From Diprion similis (lineage: Eukaryota > Arthropoda > Insecta > Hymenoptera > Diprionidae): 64,000 bases of DNA. The stretch covers positions 4,836,001 through 4,900,000 of the forward strand of contig NC_060105.1 in NCBI RefSeq assembly GCF_021155765.1. The letters run 5' to 3'. How positions within the stretch are numbered: position 1 is the first letter of the stretch; every line of letters starts with the position of its first letter. A program made the position numbers and the translations under genes. Positions 14,601 to 27,900 of the stretch are shown here, piece after piece. The notes under the pieces are model-generated. The model was not told where the DNA came from, ran no database searches, and saw only the letters and a list, made by a program, of their open reading frames with translations.

Positions 14601-17600
14601 TGTTGGTATAAATAAGTAACGGTTGATTATTTCGCAGGAGTGGCGAAACTCTGCCTCGGAGCGTTCGTTGCCTAATATCGATCGATAATTTCTTGAAATG
14701 TTTAACTTGTTACTTTTATTGAAATACTTGGTATCGCGTTTGTGCGTGCGTATACGCGTGTGCGTGTATTCCGTGTTCTTTTTTTTTTTTTTTTTTTGCC
14801 ATTTCTTTTTCACTCACCTTCATCCATCTCTCGACTTTAAAAACAAAAATCGTGTCACGCTATACATATATGTATACGCGGCAAACCCTGACATTAGTTA
14901 CTAGTTCTAAGATCTTTTTTTAATTTACTCGCCTCTTGAGGTAAAAATCCGAATTATATAAATATGATAAAAAGAAGGAAAAAAAACAACAACAAAAAGA
15001 AAAACCGGAAAGTGTAAACCGAATCTCGCCAGCTGTAAATTCATCGCCCGTGTCATGAAACGAGGATAATGACATACGTTTCATATTATACTATGTACAT
15101 CGATGTTTCAATTAAGGCAAAAGCTTCTTCGCCTTCGTTGGAAAAATGTTACTTTATTGAATTGAAGCCGCACGTCCACTTGGGGATGTGATAATAAAGG
15201 TAGTGAAAAAATTAATGAACACGGGAATGACGTAATACGCTCGATCTCATATCATCATAGGTTTATTATACCTCGCCAAATTTATTTTCGTAAAGTAATA
15301 TAATGTGTAGAGTTTACGGCATCGCATCGAGACTCGGTCACGTGCCTCTGCTCTGAATCCATACATTAAACGTGCATTATGTAGGAATATTACATGTACA
15401 TGTATACATATATACGGTGTAACGATACGTACATCCGTCAATTCGCTTTAGTATATTTAAATATGATACGCGTATAATTTAACGCCTTGCACAAGCATTG
15501 TGTTTATATATATGTATTTACGTATGCGCAGAAACCGCTGCAATGTTACCATTGCTAAAATGCGGATCTACGCACATTCGAATCGAACCAGGATCACAAT
15601 TTGGCACGAACCGTGCTGTTCGACTGTTTGAAATATGGCAATTACATTCCTCCTTCTTGACTCTAGGTTGCAGTGTAATATCTGACGTGCGATAAACGAT
15701 TTTGCCCCTAGGCGTGTTACGTACGTGTGCAAAAATTGAGAAATTCACTTTCCTGCGCACTTAATCTTCCATTTTACTTTATACTTGTTCGAAAGAAAAA
15801 TAAATAAATAAAACAAAAATCAAAAACATCAACTCGCGTCGATTGAGACGAATCGTTTTTCAATTGCGTAAGTAATAAATATTTACCGAGCATCTTTATC
15901 GATCGATATCGTAATCGTTTTGAATGAAAAAAAAAAAATCGGATTTCGGGCCTCCGGATATCCCCTTTTGATGATGTTCGCTGCAGGAAATTACATTGTA
16001 TACCATTTACGGTTCGCACTTTGGTTGTAATTATAATACTAGGAGTAGTCTCGTATGAATATAATAGGCAGACATGTGACGTGTGTGGCATAATAATGTG
16101 TAGTATAACTTATGTACGAAATCACGCGAGTTCGTTGTAAGCAACCCGCACACTGAGGCTGCTCTTGCAGCCGATGTAGAAACGTTGATGAACGACCTAT
16201 AACAGCGGAGATCACTTGCGTAACAAAGACACGTGTTATAATGTACGAATGGGCTCCGATATTATATTATACAAATGCATTAACGTGTACCGCCTCGCTG
16301 GTCGTTTCTTGGATTATTCGTACAGTCATTCCCTACGTCAGATTCATATATAATAATAACGCAATCGCATTTAAATCAATTTAAAAAAAAATAGGCTAAT
16401 TATCCTTTACACACATGCGCAAGTCGAGGCAAACTTTTCACAGCTGTGGTGATAACATACTCTAAATCTGTGTAAGGGCTTAAAGATACCTGATTGGGAG
16501 TTGAAGTGTTTCTTAATCTTTTTCTACTTCTTTTTTTATTTATTTTTTTATTTGATTCATTAACCATGCGTTGAAACCTGTGTCAAAACATGTATAGCTA
16601 TAGCTAAATTACAAACTTGAGTCTCTTGAGTCATTGACTTTAATGAATGATTTTCTCTTCTTTTTTCTACCCTCGTGTTTATTTTTTAATTGCGTTGTTT
16701 TTTTTTTTTCTTTTTTATTCAGCAAATGTTTACTCGTTCATTTGATTTTTGTACACGATATTTCTGTAGAGGGAAAATATCTTAACATTCAGTTATGTGC
16801 ACCTATAATTATTCCCGTATCGTATGAATGTCATGTAACGTGTGGGTACATCAATGATCCCATAATTACACCGCAGGGCATTGTCGGATAATTAATCCGA
16901 ACGTTAATCGATACACGTTTGGTATTTGAATCGCGTTATGTGCAATATATGAATAGTTAACATTTTTTTTATTACATACGCAAATTGCTGCTGCGGCTGT
17001 GAGAGAATGAAATCTAGGAGGAGAGACGAGGATGAGCTTAATGATTATACAGGTCCACGAATACGTTTGTAAAGTCGTACCCGCAGGCCGGGAACATTTT
17101 GTGAAACGCGGGTCAGGAGAGGTGAGATTGACGTCACATTATGATTCTAAGGTAATTCGTAACTCGCGGTTCCTGAAGGTATTGGTTACGGGTATGTGAT
17201 GAACGAGAGATGAGTGCGCAGGTGGAAGAACGAGAAAAGGACACACGTTGACACAATTAAGTCCGCGTTCTGCCAGGTGATTTCTGAGAGAATCAACGTA
17301 TTGTGTTCAGGCGATTATCCGAGACGCCTTAGATTCGCAAATGGATCCATTGAACATCGGGACAACGCAACTTTATCCGCCAAGAGTTGAAAAGATCTCA
17401 AGATCAAGGACGTGCAGACTGTGTTTGCATGTCGAGGGAATCTTCTTCTCCGTTCGCTGAACCTACGTTATATAGATGCCACAGCATTTATTTTCATTGC
17501 AAAATTCGGAACTTTTTCTCCCTGAAATACGTCTGTAACTCGTTTTTTTATACGTAAGGATATATTAAGGAAAATTGATTTTTTGAGAATCGTGTTTCCG

Positions 17601-18835
17601 TTGACGGTAGTCTCGTTCATTTCTTTCTTCGAATAAGGTTCAGACTAATCGCAGCTTCTGCACGTATAGAGATCTCGAATTTCGAATGTCATCCGAAGAC
17701 GTCACCCTGCGTTGAATCGGTAAGTGACCGTTTTGAAGAGGACGAATTGCTCGAATCATAAGTTCTATACTTGTAAACATTTACATACACAAAGCAATTA
17801 TTGCGGTCGTACGAAGCGAATCTGCTCCAGCGGACGAGAGACTTTCACGCGTCCGCTATACGACTTTCTGCGGGGTGGTGACCCGGAGTAGGTATAATAA
17901 TATGCTGTATCACTTATATTCGTTGATGATTTTTAAGCCCTCCTTTTGCGGAGAAAACGGGAGCGTCACATTTCCTTTTCCTTTCCATTAAAGAGAGCAG
18001 GGTGTGGCGTCGTTCAGTTCCTACTTCCGTTTTCCAACTTCTCACTCTTCCTTCCCGTAGCTAACCGATCGACCTAGAGAACCGCTCATTGTGCATTCAA
18101 TCTTGGAGTCACGAATCGTGCGAATGTAAAAAAGTTAATCGCGCAATCATCAAATCTAACATCGTTGGAATAAAAACTTTATCTTTCCGATCTTCGATCA
18201 TTGAAATTATCTTCCGATTCTGTTATAAATTCATTGGGTTTTCGAGACCCACAATTCAAAATAACCAAAAAATAAAGAAGACTACATAATTAAAATTCCA
18301 CATCATTTATTTTTAATTGAACGAAAATGAAGAGACTTCTTCACGCGTCGTACGAATACGTGACGAGTTGGGAAGAAGAAAAGGGAATCTAGGGCAGCAG
18401 ACGTACGATGTAAGTACAAGACCATAGAAAGGAAAGTCGATCCGTCTCAAGGCGTACACAAGAAACTTCTCTGCAAGCCAAAGACTGTTGCATCGGTGAG
18501 GTACGGAGAGTTACAGTGAGTCTAAATAGCCGAGCAGCAGCCAGTCGTCCTCCAGGTACAAATCGAGTGGCGTTCTCCCCCCACCGTGCCCCTACTTTTG
18601 GGGAGCTTTCGCATCCCACCCTGGAGTCTCGGCTGGGTAAGGGGACGGCGTCCCCGTTAAAGAACTACGTTGACCACCAGCCGCTAGAACATACTCTTTG
18701 GCATTAAACAGTCGAACATTATCATCGGGCAGAGTTGGCCGACTGTTGTGTGTACCGTGCAGGTTGCTCCTTGCACACTTCGGGAAGTCACTTGATCGCG
18801 ATTTATCGCAGTCGTAAGAGAATCGTGATATTTAG

Positions 18836-18840
18836 TCAGT
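18836..18840 (+). promoter_or_regulatory. Candidate initiator of the peroxidase gene
   Basis: TCAGT preceded by TTAG and followed by GTGTGG fits the arthropod initiator. It would place the start at A18838, giving a leader of about 134 nt to the chosen ATG at 18972. I see no TATA box at the proper distance and no clear downstream promoter element, so this is tentative. A GC palindrome (GGGGAC, GGC, GTCCCC) lies upstream at 18641-18655. Confidence 0.35.
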
Positions 18841-18971
18841 GTGTGGTGTCGTGGTGGTCCCGGCTTCAATCGAAGTCTCTCGTCGTCAGCATCAACTGCA
18901 ACGCACGATTTTATCCTCAACGTGATATCGTTGTTGAGAATATCCTCGAAAGACAAGCAAATGCAGGTAGA

Positions 18972-21900
18972 ATGATTCGCAGGTGAGGAAACTAACGTGA
19001 AATGGAATTTTTTACGTTTTATTGGCTCTTGGAAATCAAAGTTACCAGAGGGAACATTTCCTGGTTGGTTTGAATTTTCAAAAAAATTCCTGCGCTCTAT
19101 GGTGATTTATATACTTGTAATTACCAGGTATTAAACTGTACATGTGTGTATTATTTATACACACATCGACGTGGTTGAAGCCTCTGAAAGTGAAAGGGGC
19201 GTTTAACCAGCTCCGAGAAAGTATAAAATATCTCGTTTTATTTGGATCATCCCATGATTACTGTACCCGTCTTGATGTTCGCCGTAGGCGGTTAGATTGA
19301 GCTAACAATAAAACGAGCATAACAGTTCTTGGACTCTTCGAGACGAAGTTGAAAGCAGCCTGACACCGAGGCAGTTGCGATGATTTGGAAGTTAGGAATC
19401 GCCTTCTATCACCCATGAAGTCCATCTCTCTTATTCTCCTTTCTTTCTTTCCTTCGGGTACGCACGAGTGAACCAGAATCGCGTAGGAGATCCGATACTC
19501 GCAGGACTAACGTTATTTACGTACATCCATAGACACCTTAAGCGCATGTGACTATCGCCGTCCGTATTAAGTGTCAAAAGTGAAAATCGTCTTCCGCAAA
19601 ATTCGATACGGGCACCACGCACTGTAACCCAATACCGCACATTTCTAAGGGTACCGTTGGTTGTACAATCATGTCGCGTTTTTGCCGAGCCAGCTTTCCG
19701 AATGGCTTGCAAAAGCCGGGATATCGCCAGTTTGGACACATCGGCTCAACGGTTAGACAAATCGAGGACCTTTTCTTATCGGAGATCAAAATTCCACGTC
19801 ATGTCTACTCTGATTACTTCTCGATACCGAGTATCGTATTCCGACCAAATTTCTATTTGCCAGATATTTTTTAACTCGTCCATTCTTTGCCGATGTAAAG
19901 TAGATGGAATTTTTTGACTTTGCAATATCGTTTTCAGATACTTACTTACTCCAGTTAAATATCGACGAGTGAATAGGACGCGCGATCTAGAGAACAAATC
20001 AGAACGTTCACATGCATTTACAAGTAGCCAGAATAAAGAACCGTTGAATAGAAAGGAAGTCGCCATACCGTTGACATGATTTTGTTGAAACGTTTGCGGA
20101 ATACGCTTCTTTTAACTTGAAATTTATTCATCTCGTGAAGTCGTGACGCGTGTCGTGGCGTGGGAAAGTCGAGATGTTCAGCGAGCAGTAGAGAAACATA
20201 AAAAATTATGAAATTAATGAAAATTGAATAAATACATGATAATATGTACTTCAGAAGCTCAGAGAGATTTCCAGAGCTGACGTCACCAGCTGCATTGCAA
20301 TGACGCAACGCGTCTCGAGGATCGGTATAACATCCGGAGAATTCAACGGGCCTTGAAAGCTACTCTTTCCTTTTAAACGGTAAGATTCGTTTGATTGAAA
20401 AGAAATTCGTCGCGTCTCCGATTTCAACTTTCCCCCCTTCTCAATCTGGATCTTTGTGTCACGCTTCAATTGATTCGGTTCGGTTATTCCAGGCCTCCCC
20501 CTCCCTCATACAGACAATCGATCTAATTGTCTGTATATGATTTTAAGCGTTATGTTGATGCCGAGATAGATTATTATGCTATAGCTATTTTTCACAGCTG
20601 GATAGACATGACCGATTTCGTTTATTCGTGGGAGTATCGGTCATGCCTCGTTCCTGAGATCGTTATCAGAAATAAAAGAAACAGAATAAGAAAAACACGC
20701 CTTGGTGTGAATTGTACAATCACGCGGTCTTGGCAGTTAGGTTAGGTTCCGCGAAAAATCGCACGCCGATCATTGGCGATAGCCTCTGCGGTCAGCCGGA
20801 AAACGCGAGGCTCCCGAAAGCGTAAAAGCGTGTAACTGCAGCGGCCACAAACCAGGCAACGTCTCAATCGACTTTCCATAAACCCGGTGACAACCGCAGT
20901 TTAAGTAATTTGAAGAATAGGGTATTACAGGTGAGCGTAAACCAGCAATTGCGACACCTCAGCCAATTGATTGCAGGCTGCTCACCGCGCTCTCGTTCCA
21001 TGCAGCGAATATTCGGCCGCCGCACTACCCTGTCCTTAAACAGGCAATATAACGCCTTAATGATCTCCGCGGGATCGGGGTACTCTTAGCTTACTCAAAA
21101 CCTCATTAAACTGTGAAACTGCAGCAGTTGCGTATTGTTCGAAAGTTATCCGAGGTCCGTTTAATTGGTTTTATATGTATACACGCGCAGTCCGCGAACT
21201 AGTTTATGTGCCAACCAATCGTTATAACGTCGAGTTCTACCGCCGCCGCTACCAAGATACGTATCGAAACCACATAATGGACCATGTGCATACAGGCATT
21301 GGTATAAATATATTTATATTTACTTTACAGTCTCGCGATACAGAGATATTTCATCGGATATCGTTAACGTTCAAATCTTTCATTATCATAACCGTATTCT
21401 GCAACCTTTTTACACCTTATACCTTTTTCGCATAATCGCTAGCGGACTCCACGATAAGCTTCCAATACCGATCACTCGCTAAAACTGCTAAAACCGACTG
21501 TCAGTCTATCTGCCCACGGGCTGCTCGAGACACGTGCTCGCGGTTTCGCCTGTATATACCCGTATTACGGGCCTTGTAGTGAGCCTATTTCCATGTTTCG
21601 AACTCGTGTTTCACGCGACATAACTATGCCCTGCTTTTGTCCAACTAACTCCAGCATCGTATATGTATATGGTTGCTCGTGTCAAAACTACTTCAATTTA
21701 TGACGGCACCTCGCCCATTTGTGCTGCACCCACGCTTCTGCCGCTTTTTTTTTTTTTTTTTTTTCCTTTCTTACCGTAGGTTAAGAGGACGATGTTTCTT
21801 TTTTTATGTATCCTTGTATGTTGGATTTCTTGGACTTGGTTTTCAAATTCTGTACATGTGTATCAATGAGGAACAATGTCTGATACCGAAAAGCACAGAG

Positions 21901-24900
21901 AAGGAATCAATCATCTGGCAGAAAGAAAACCAAGTGATCTTGATTCATTTGCATAGCAGCTATATGCCGTTTGAGACACGGAGAATGAACAATGCGTGTC
22001 ACTGCGGTATGATTCATCGCCCCGGACAGAAGTATACATTGTATAATATCGTGCATTTCATAACGACAACAATTTATAGCCTGTAATAAGCTCGTTTTTC
22101 GATCGTCTAAGTGGAACGTGGCATAAATATTATGTATAGTCGATTCGGCACGGTGGTAGGTGTCTGCGAGTGGTCATCGAGTGAATAGGAGGAGCTGAAA
22201 CTGCTGTCAGGATCCATACTTATTTGCGCCTTCCAACGGAAGATCACACCTCTATGATGATTTCGTTTCTATGATTTCAGATCCTCGATACCGCGGACGC
22301 GGTTAGCCGCGGTTCTGATAGCAGCGGTGACGATTTTCGGAGCCGATCTAAGGTGTTCGGGAATCCAGTATCAGCCCATCGACGCTTACTCAACAATCGG
22401 TAATGAATGCGCCCTGGTTCTCGACGGTCCCGGAAGATCTAGCGCCTTTGATTACACCTACAACCTGCTGCGTGGTACATTGTGAGTATGAAACAGTTTT
22501 TCAATTCGTTCGCACCTGGATCACCTGGGATCCACAAGTAGGCAGAATATCACCAGTTATATGTAAATCTACTTACGTGGGAATACGGTTGTTCATATTC
22601 GCAGGGCTAGTACGACGTGAGCGATTAGGCAAGAGTTAATTAATTCGCAATTATTATCACACCGCACGAAAGCTGTAGTATATCGTGCGAGCACTTTCTC
22701 CCTGCTGCAGCGTGCATTAATAATAAGTACCCATAGCGTCGGTTGCCTTTACACATGGTTCCACTCCCGAACCGACATGTGTAACCACCCCGAATGGCGT
22801 TCGGATGAAGGTGGAATCGGTGACGCGTACGACGTGCGAAAATGTTACTCAAGAGTTTCTGCTACTCGGGGCATTTTGGCTGACAGCTGGATCTCATTGG
22901 TATCGACTACCGACGATTAACGAGACTTCGTCTACTCAGTGCACCAGATCTCTCGTATCTCATATCGCGTGCAACCGCGGCAAAACTGCTTTTATCGATG
23001 CCTCGAGGATACGAAATAATGGAGCCGGACCCGAGAGGAATGAACATGTTCCGCCGCACCTCGGCAATAAGGCACGCAGGTACATATATACACTCGATGT
23101 ATGGGTACCAGCGCAGCGTCGACGGCGTTCCAAATCTCTCCGTTGATCGGTCGGTGTTGCTGCTTTATCTTTGAATGAAAATATGTAGATAATCGCTTGT
23201 ACTCTCGTAGCTATGTAATGTTATAACGCGTACATACCCGTTATACGTATTATGACGTGTCTATGTGCGGAGAAAATAGAGCCTGTCATTTTTAAACGCA
23301 TATAATTATTGTTACGCCCGCGTTTGTATTTCTAACGGGTATGTATAACACGTATGTATGTGTAGTAGGTATAATGTGACGTACCTTAATCGTAGCCGCA
23401 CACACATGTGAACGGTTAAATAAGTCTGACTTAATAAATGAACTTTCTAACCTGGCAAAACCGCCGTCACGTCGAAGGCCGAATTTGTGTCGAAATCATC
23501 GAGCACATCTGGACCAAGTTTTATCTCTAACCGGACAAAATCATCTCTGCGCGATACAATTGCATTTCTACATTTATCCACGCGGTCATCCGGCAGCAGA
23601 TACATTTGGCTGAACGAATTAAGGCAAGGTCATATGCACTGACCCATTTTCTCGCCTCGAAAGATCGAAATAACTAATTGCACGGCTGTCCATCTTCCTT
23701 GGTTATTCTTCTTCCCTTGATACTTCGCATTCAAGCCCTTGGAACGACCTCCGCACTTATTCAAGGACGCGGATCTAGACCCGGAGGAAGTGCGGGTGAA
23801 ATGTAAATTGGCCATATGGAGACCCCTGAGACTTGTACAAGAACTTATGTATGCGTGATTATATAACGAATGATCAATCGAGTGGAGTTCGGTACCGAGT
23901 ATAAGCCGCTACTCCGTAATGAACGACTAGCATGATATACTTACTTACGTACTTACTTACTTACTTACTTACTTACTCACTTCCAAGACTTGACGTAAAG
24001 AACTCGTGAAATTTATTGGCTGGAAAAGGGAAGCCGAATAGAGTAATCGAGCAGCGGATATATCGCTTCGGGAGATACTCTCGGGGGCCAAGATTTAGTG
24101 CTAAATTACACCTGATTGACTTGAACTGACTGATTGTCAGGCCAATCTTTGCCTCAACAATCAATCCGACCCTCAATCGGTCTACCGTTGGATATAATTT
24201 CCAGCCTTTTAGCTTTATTCATTTCGTCAATTATCTCTCGCGGTAAAATCTGCCACAGGCATTTACTACATTCAATCCAATTACGTTACGCCTAACGCCA
24301 AAGTTGCACGGGTGTGATCAGGACATGGAAATTTGAACGACGATTGCGAGTTGACCAACAATCTTTCATTGTGATGCAAATATTGATTCTCACTCGCGTC
24401 ATATTTGACCATGGAGCTGAAAGGTGGTGTCGAGATTTTAGTAACCGATTTTTCACTTCAATCCCGCCCTTCCGAACCATGTCCATTAGCTGTGTTCGAG
24501 GTGATGCCGAGATCGAGTTGGTGATCGGGAGCGACGTGCCGTAGCCGTTTTACAAGACAGCTCTTAAATATTTCATAACACATGAATATGATTCCGATCG
24601 TATTTAGCGTTAGATTATCTCGTTCGTAGTCAACGGATGCAAGTTTTCACCTGTTAAGCTTGAGACCTACGGCTATAACGTGTATCTACACAATACGTGT
24701 CTGCTAATCGGACAGTAGCAATTTATTTCGTCGCTTACTCTTGTTCTTTGTATTTCCTTCATTCCTTCAATCTTTGACTCTAGTCTCACGCCGAATCGTT
24801 CATCTTCGAGAGCCTGCGGCGAGGCCTTTGGCCACTTGGAAGTGGTGCAACACCCTTTCAGCGCTGACTGGAAACCGAAAACTACATCCACTCAAGTTAC

Positions 24901-27900
24901 CGCGACTAACTGACTGACTGAATGACTGAATGACTGACTGACTGACTGACGTGCCGACGTCGCGAAACGCCTTGTCTGCGTTCCAGAAACCAGATGCCGG
25001 CGCTGATCCTTACCTAGATCGCTTTTCTCGCTGGCATGCGGCGTCTTGTATTACCTAGCCTTCGCAATTCGCACAACACACCTTTTACGCAATCCAGGTG
25101 TAATGCTCGCCCTACGTAAATAGAACCGCAAGCCAACGTACGCGGTATTCCTGTACAAGGACGCGTATATTCATCCCCAGCTACTTAGTTTCTATCATTT
25201 ATCTTTTCATCCATTTTTTCCTTGCAAAATATTTTCTGTTCAACGTGTGATCTTCATCATACCGACGTATTGTGTATGATGTGCATACCCCTACCCACAT
25301 ACTTTGACAAACATATCTTCCATCTATTTTTCCACTAACTTTTTCTTCTTCGTTTCACAGCCCACCTTCTGCCGGAAGTCAGACCTGCATCACTTACGAC
25401 GCCGTGAACCACGCCTACATTGAAGCTCGCAAACGCATCAGTAAGTATTTTTTTTCTTTTTTTTTTTTTTTTTGCTTTCATCTTTTACTTTTTCCCTGGC
25501 TGCGTTACGCGTTGGAGAAAAATATTGTAGATCAAATCTATGCAATGCCTATCGCGCTGGGAATTTTCCTGCGTATATTAACAGGCGAACCAGTTATTCA
25601 CTATATCATGTAACCGCTGTGAAAGGCATATGTGCAGAAAATACCGCGTTGAGAACAAAAATTTATTCTTGAGAATGAAATAATGCGGTTGACAATTAGG
25701 CACTTAGCCGGACAGTCGATACAGAATGTATCGATGGTTAACTAGAGACAAATCCAGACGGAGCTATCGCCGCAGCTTGTTTGATCGTCTCAAAGCAGAG
25801 TCGACCGCAGCCTACGGGCTAGTGCAGGTGAATACCTACGTGTGTTTATCGGTGCAAAAATGTCCGTTCGTTACACTACGGTTTCTCAATACTTAATGCA
25901 AGCACCGCGAGTGAGGTCGACCACTTTGTTTACGGACCACAAATAGGTCGGTAAGTGCTAGTTAACGTCGGCGACACGTTCATAGTTGCTGAATTAAATC
26001 GCTTTACATTACGCAGATCTGGACACACTCTTATGAATGAGAATGGAGGACCATTATTTATTTTTTTTTTTTTTCTCAAGAGTCTAGTCAAAGTTTGCCT
26101 TCATTTACTCGTATAAGACGAGCAACTAATTTTCACCGATTTCTAAACAGGCCAAAGTCGGTTACTTTATACCGACAACCTTCAGAGTCAAGTTATTATA
26201 GTCCAATTTCCGAATAGAAAAGTTGAAGAAGATTCAGATTATGTACGATGAAGATTTTCTCCGTATAATTTGTTGGTATTGTTATACAGCTGTTATGAAA
26301 TTGTGTTGTAAAGTTTGTAGTTCTAGAGTATGTAAGTAGGTATGTGAAGTTAAATATAATAGATTCATTCGCTGCGAGTTCGATGGAAGGGGAAAAACTC
26401 AGGGTTAATTAACGGTTACGATTTATGTTTACCAGCTCTTACTAGCTTATTATCTAAAAACTTCGTAAATTATATAAGGCACTCTAGTGGGGGAAAAAAA
26501 TAATTCATCATGGTAGTTCGTAATAAGTACAGCCAATATAGGCCACAACTAATCTAATTACTGCGCGTAAGATTGCCTTCTGTATAATGATTGTGAAAAT
26601 TCCGTGACCGCGATTTACAAATTTATCCAGAGAAAAAATACGCTTCGTCATCCTGACTCACTTTCCCCCGTGCTCTCGTTTCTCCTTGCATTTCTCCCCA
26701 AATATTTTACCGGTATTTATATTTATATACGGTTTGAAAAGGCGTGCGACATTAGAGGAAGATTAAATTAGCTACTGAAACGTCACAACGTAATTAACTA
26801 AACTGTCACAAATGCTGCTGTGCGAGATTTATTGTTGTCCTTACTCACAATTGGGCATTTTATGGACTTCTATCTATTCTTCTATTGCTTCTATCTTTGA
26901 CTTTACAAATGTCTATTTTCTTGCGTTGTGCAGACGTTGCTCAGCCCAACACCGAAACATGGCGTGGAGAGGACTTGGCCACAGTCGGCGAACTCCTTTT
27001 GGACATCTCTACGAACCTGGCGCAAAAGTATGTCTGACACTGTTTAATAGTTATTCTCTGCAAAGAATTTTTCTTTCAACTTATCGCAGAGTATATCCAG
27101 GTCTTGAATATTTGATACCGGACCATTTCAGCTTACAAAAGGGACCTCGGTCAGAAAGCATCGGCTAAGAGGAGATCCGCAAGTGTTGTCGTAAAACCAG
27201 TCATAAACTTCTGAAATTGATAGTAAAATTTTTCATCACTTCTGGTGTCAAGTATTTCAAGCCATATGCCACACTTTTGTATTTAATTCAATATTTGTGA
27301 ACCTCGATGAGAGAAAGGGGGATGATGAAAAACAATAAAACATTCCCTAATCGTTTAGGTACGGACTAACTTACGACGACATCGAAAAGGGGCTTCCGCT
27401 CATCGATACGTCGAAAACATTGATTCGCGAAGTCTGCCCAGCATTCCTGAGCAACGTCGAGTGCCGTCCAGGAAAATATCGGCGATACGACGGACTTTGT
27501 ACGAATCTGGAAAACCCTACGTGGGGAGCAACTATGACGCCGTTCTCAAGGTAACAGAAACGTTTTCGCTTACAGTTAGTCTGTTTTCTTTTGCTTGATT
27601 TTTATAAATAAGATTAATGACACACCCGAGAGAAAGAGAGAGCGAGAGAGAGATTGCAACGGTAATCTGCATCCTCTCGAGCGGTACTCTTGACGGACGT
27701 TCACCTCTGCCTTGGCGGTAGCAAACGGCACCGACTGCGAGGTGTTTGATCATTTTGAAATACCTGCTTAATAAAGACCTTCGTTGGCCTTCGCCTTAGA
27801 CTTCTGCCTCCGAGGTATTCGGACGGCATAAACTCGCCCAGAGTATCTGTCACCGGAAATCAGCTACCTTTGGCCCGTGTTGTTTCTCGCACCATGCACC

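Larger units (their letters stand above)
1..18835. other. Long intergenic region with no supported protein gene
   Basis: I see no ORF with recognisable protein similarity, and no chain of phase-compatible exons, over this 18.8 kb. The open frames present are short, overlap one another on both strands and have low-complexity translations. What it does hold is many homopolymer runs (25 A at 3492-3516, a T run near 14271-14294), GA and GAAAA repeats near 8592-8645, a TA repeat near 10612, GC-richer patches near 4850-5190 and 13230-13600, a piggyBac-like element at 5421-5729, and two candidate initiator-plus-donor first exons near 1.9 and 6.0 kb. It could include distal regulatory DNA or untranslated exons of the peroxidase. 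I found no tRNA or rRNA by eye. Confidence 0.6.
22482..25360 (+). other. Peroxidase intron 2 (2.9 kb) with tetranucleotide repeats
   Basis: Contains a CTTA tetranucleotide run at about 23939-23978 and a CTGA run at about 24906-24950. A hairpin at 22749-22784 has a 9-bp outer stem (TTACACATG with CATGTGTAA), a 4-bp inner stem and a 7-base loop. Nothing else is recognised. Confidence 0.7.
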
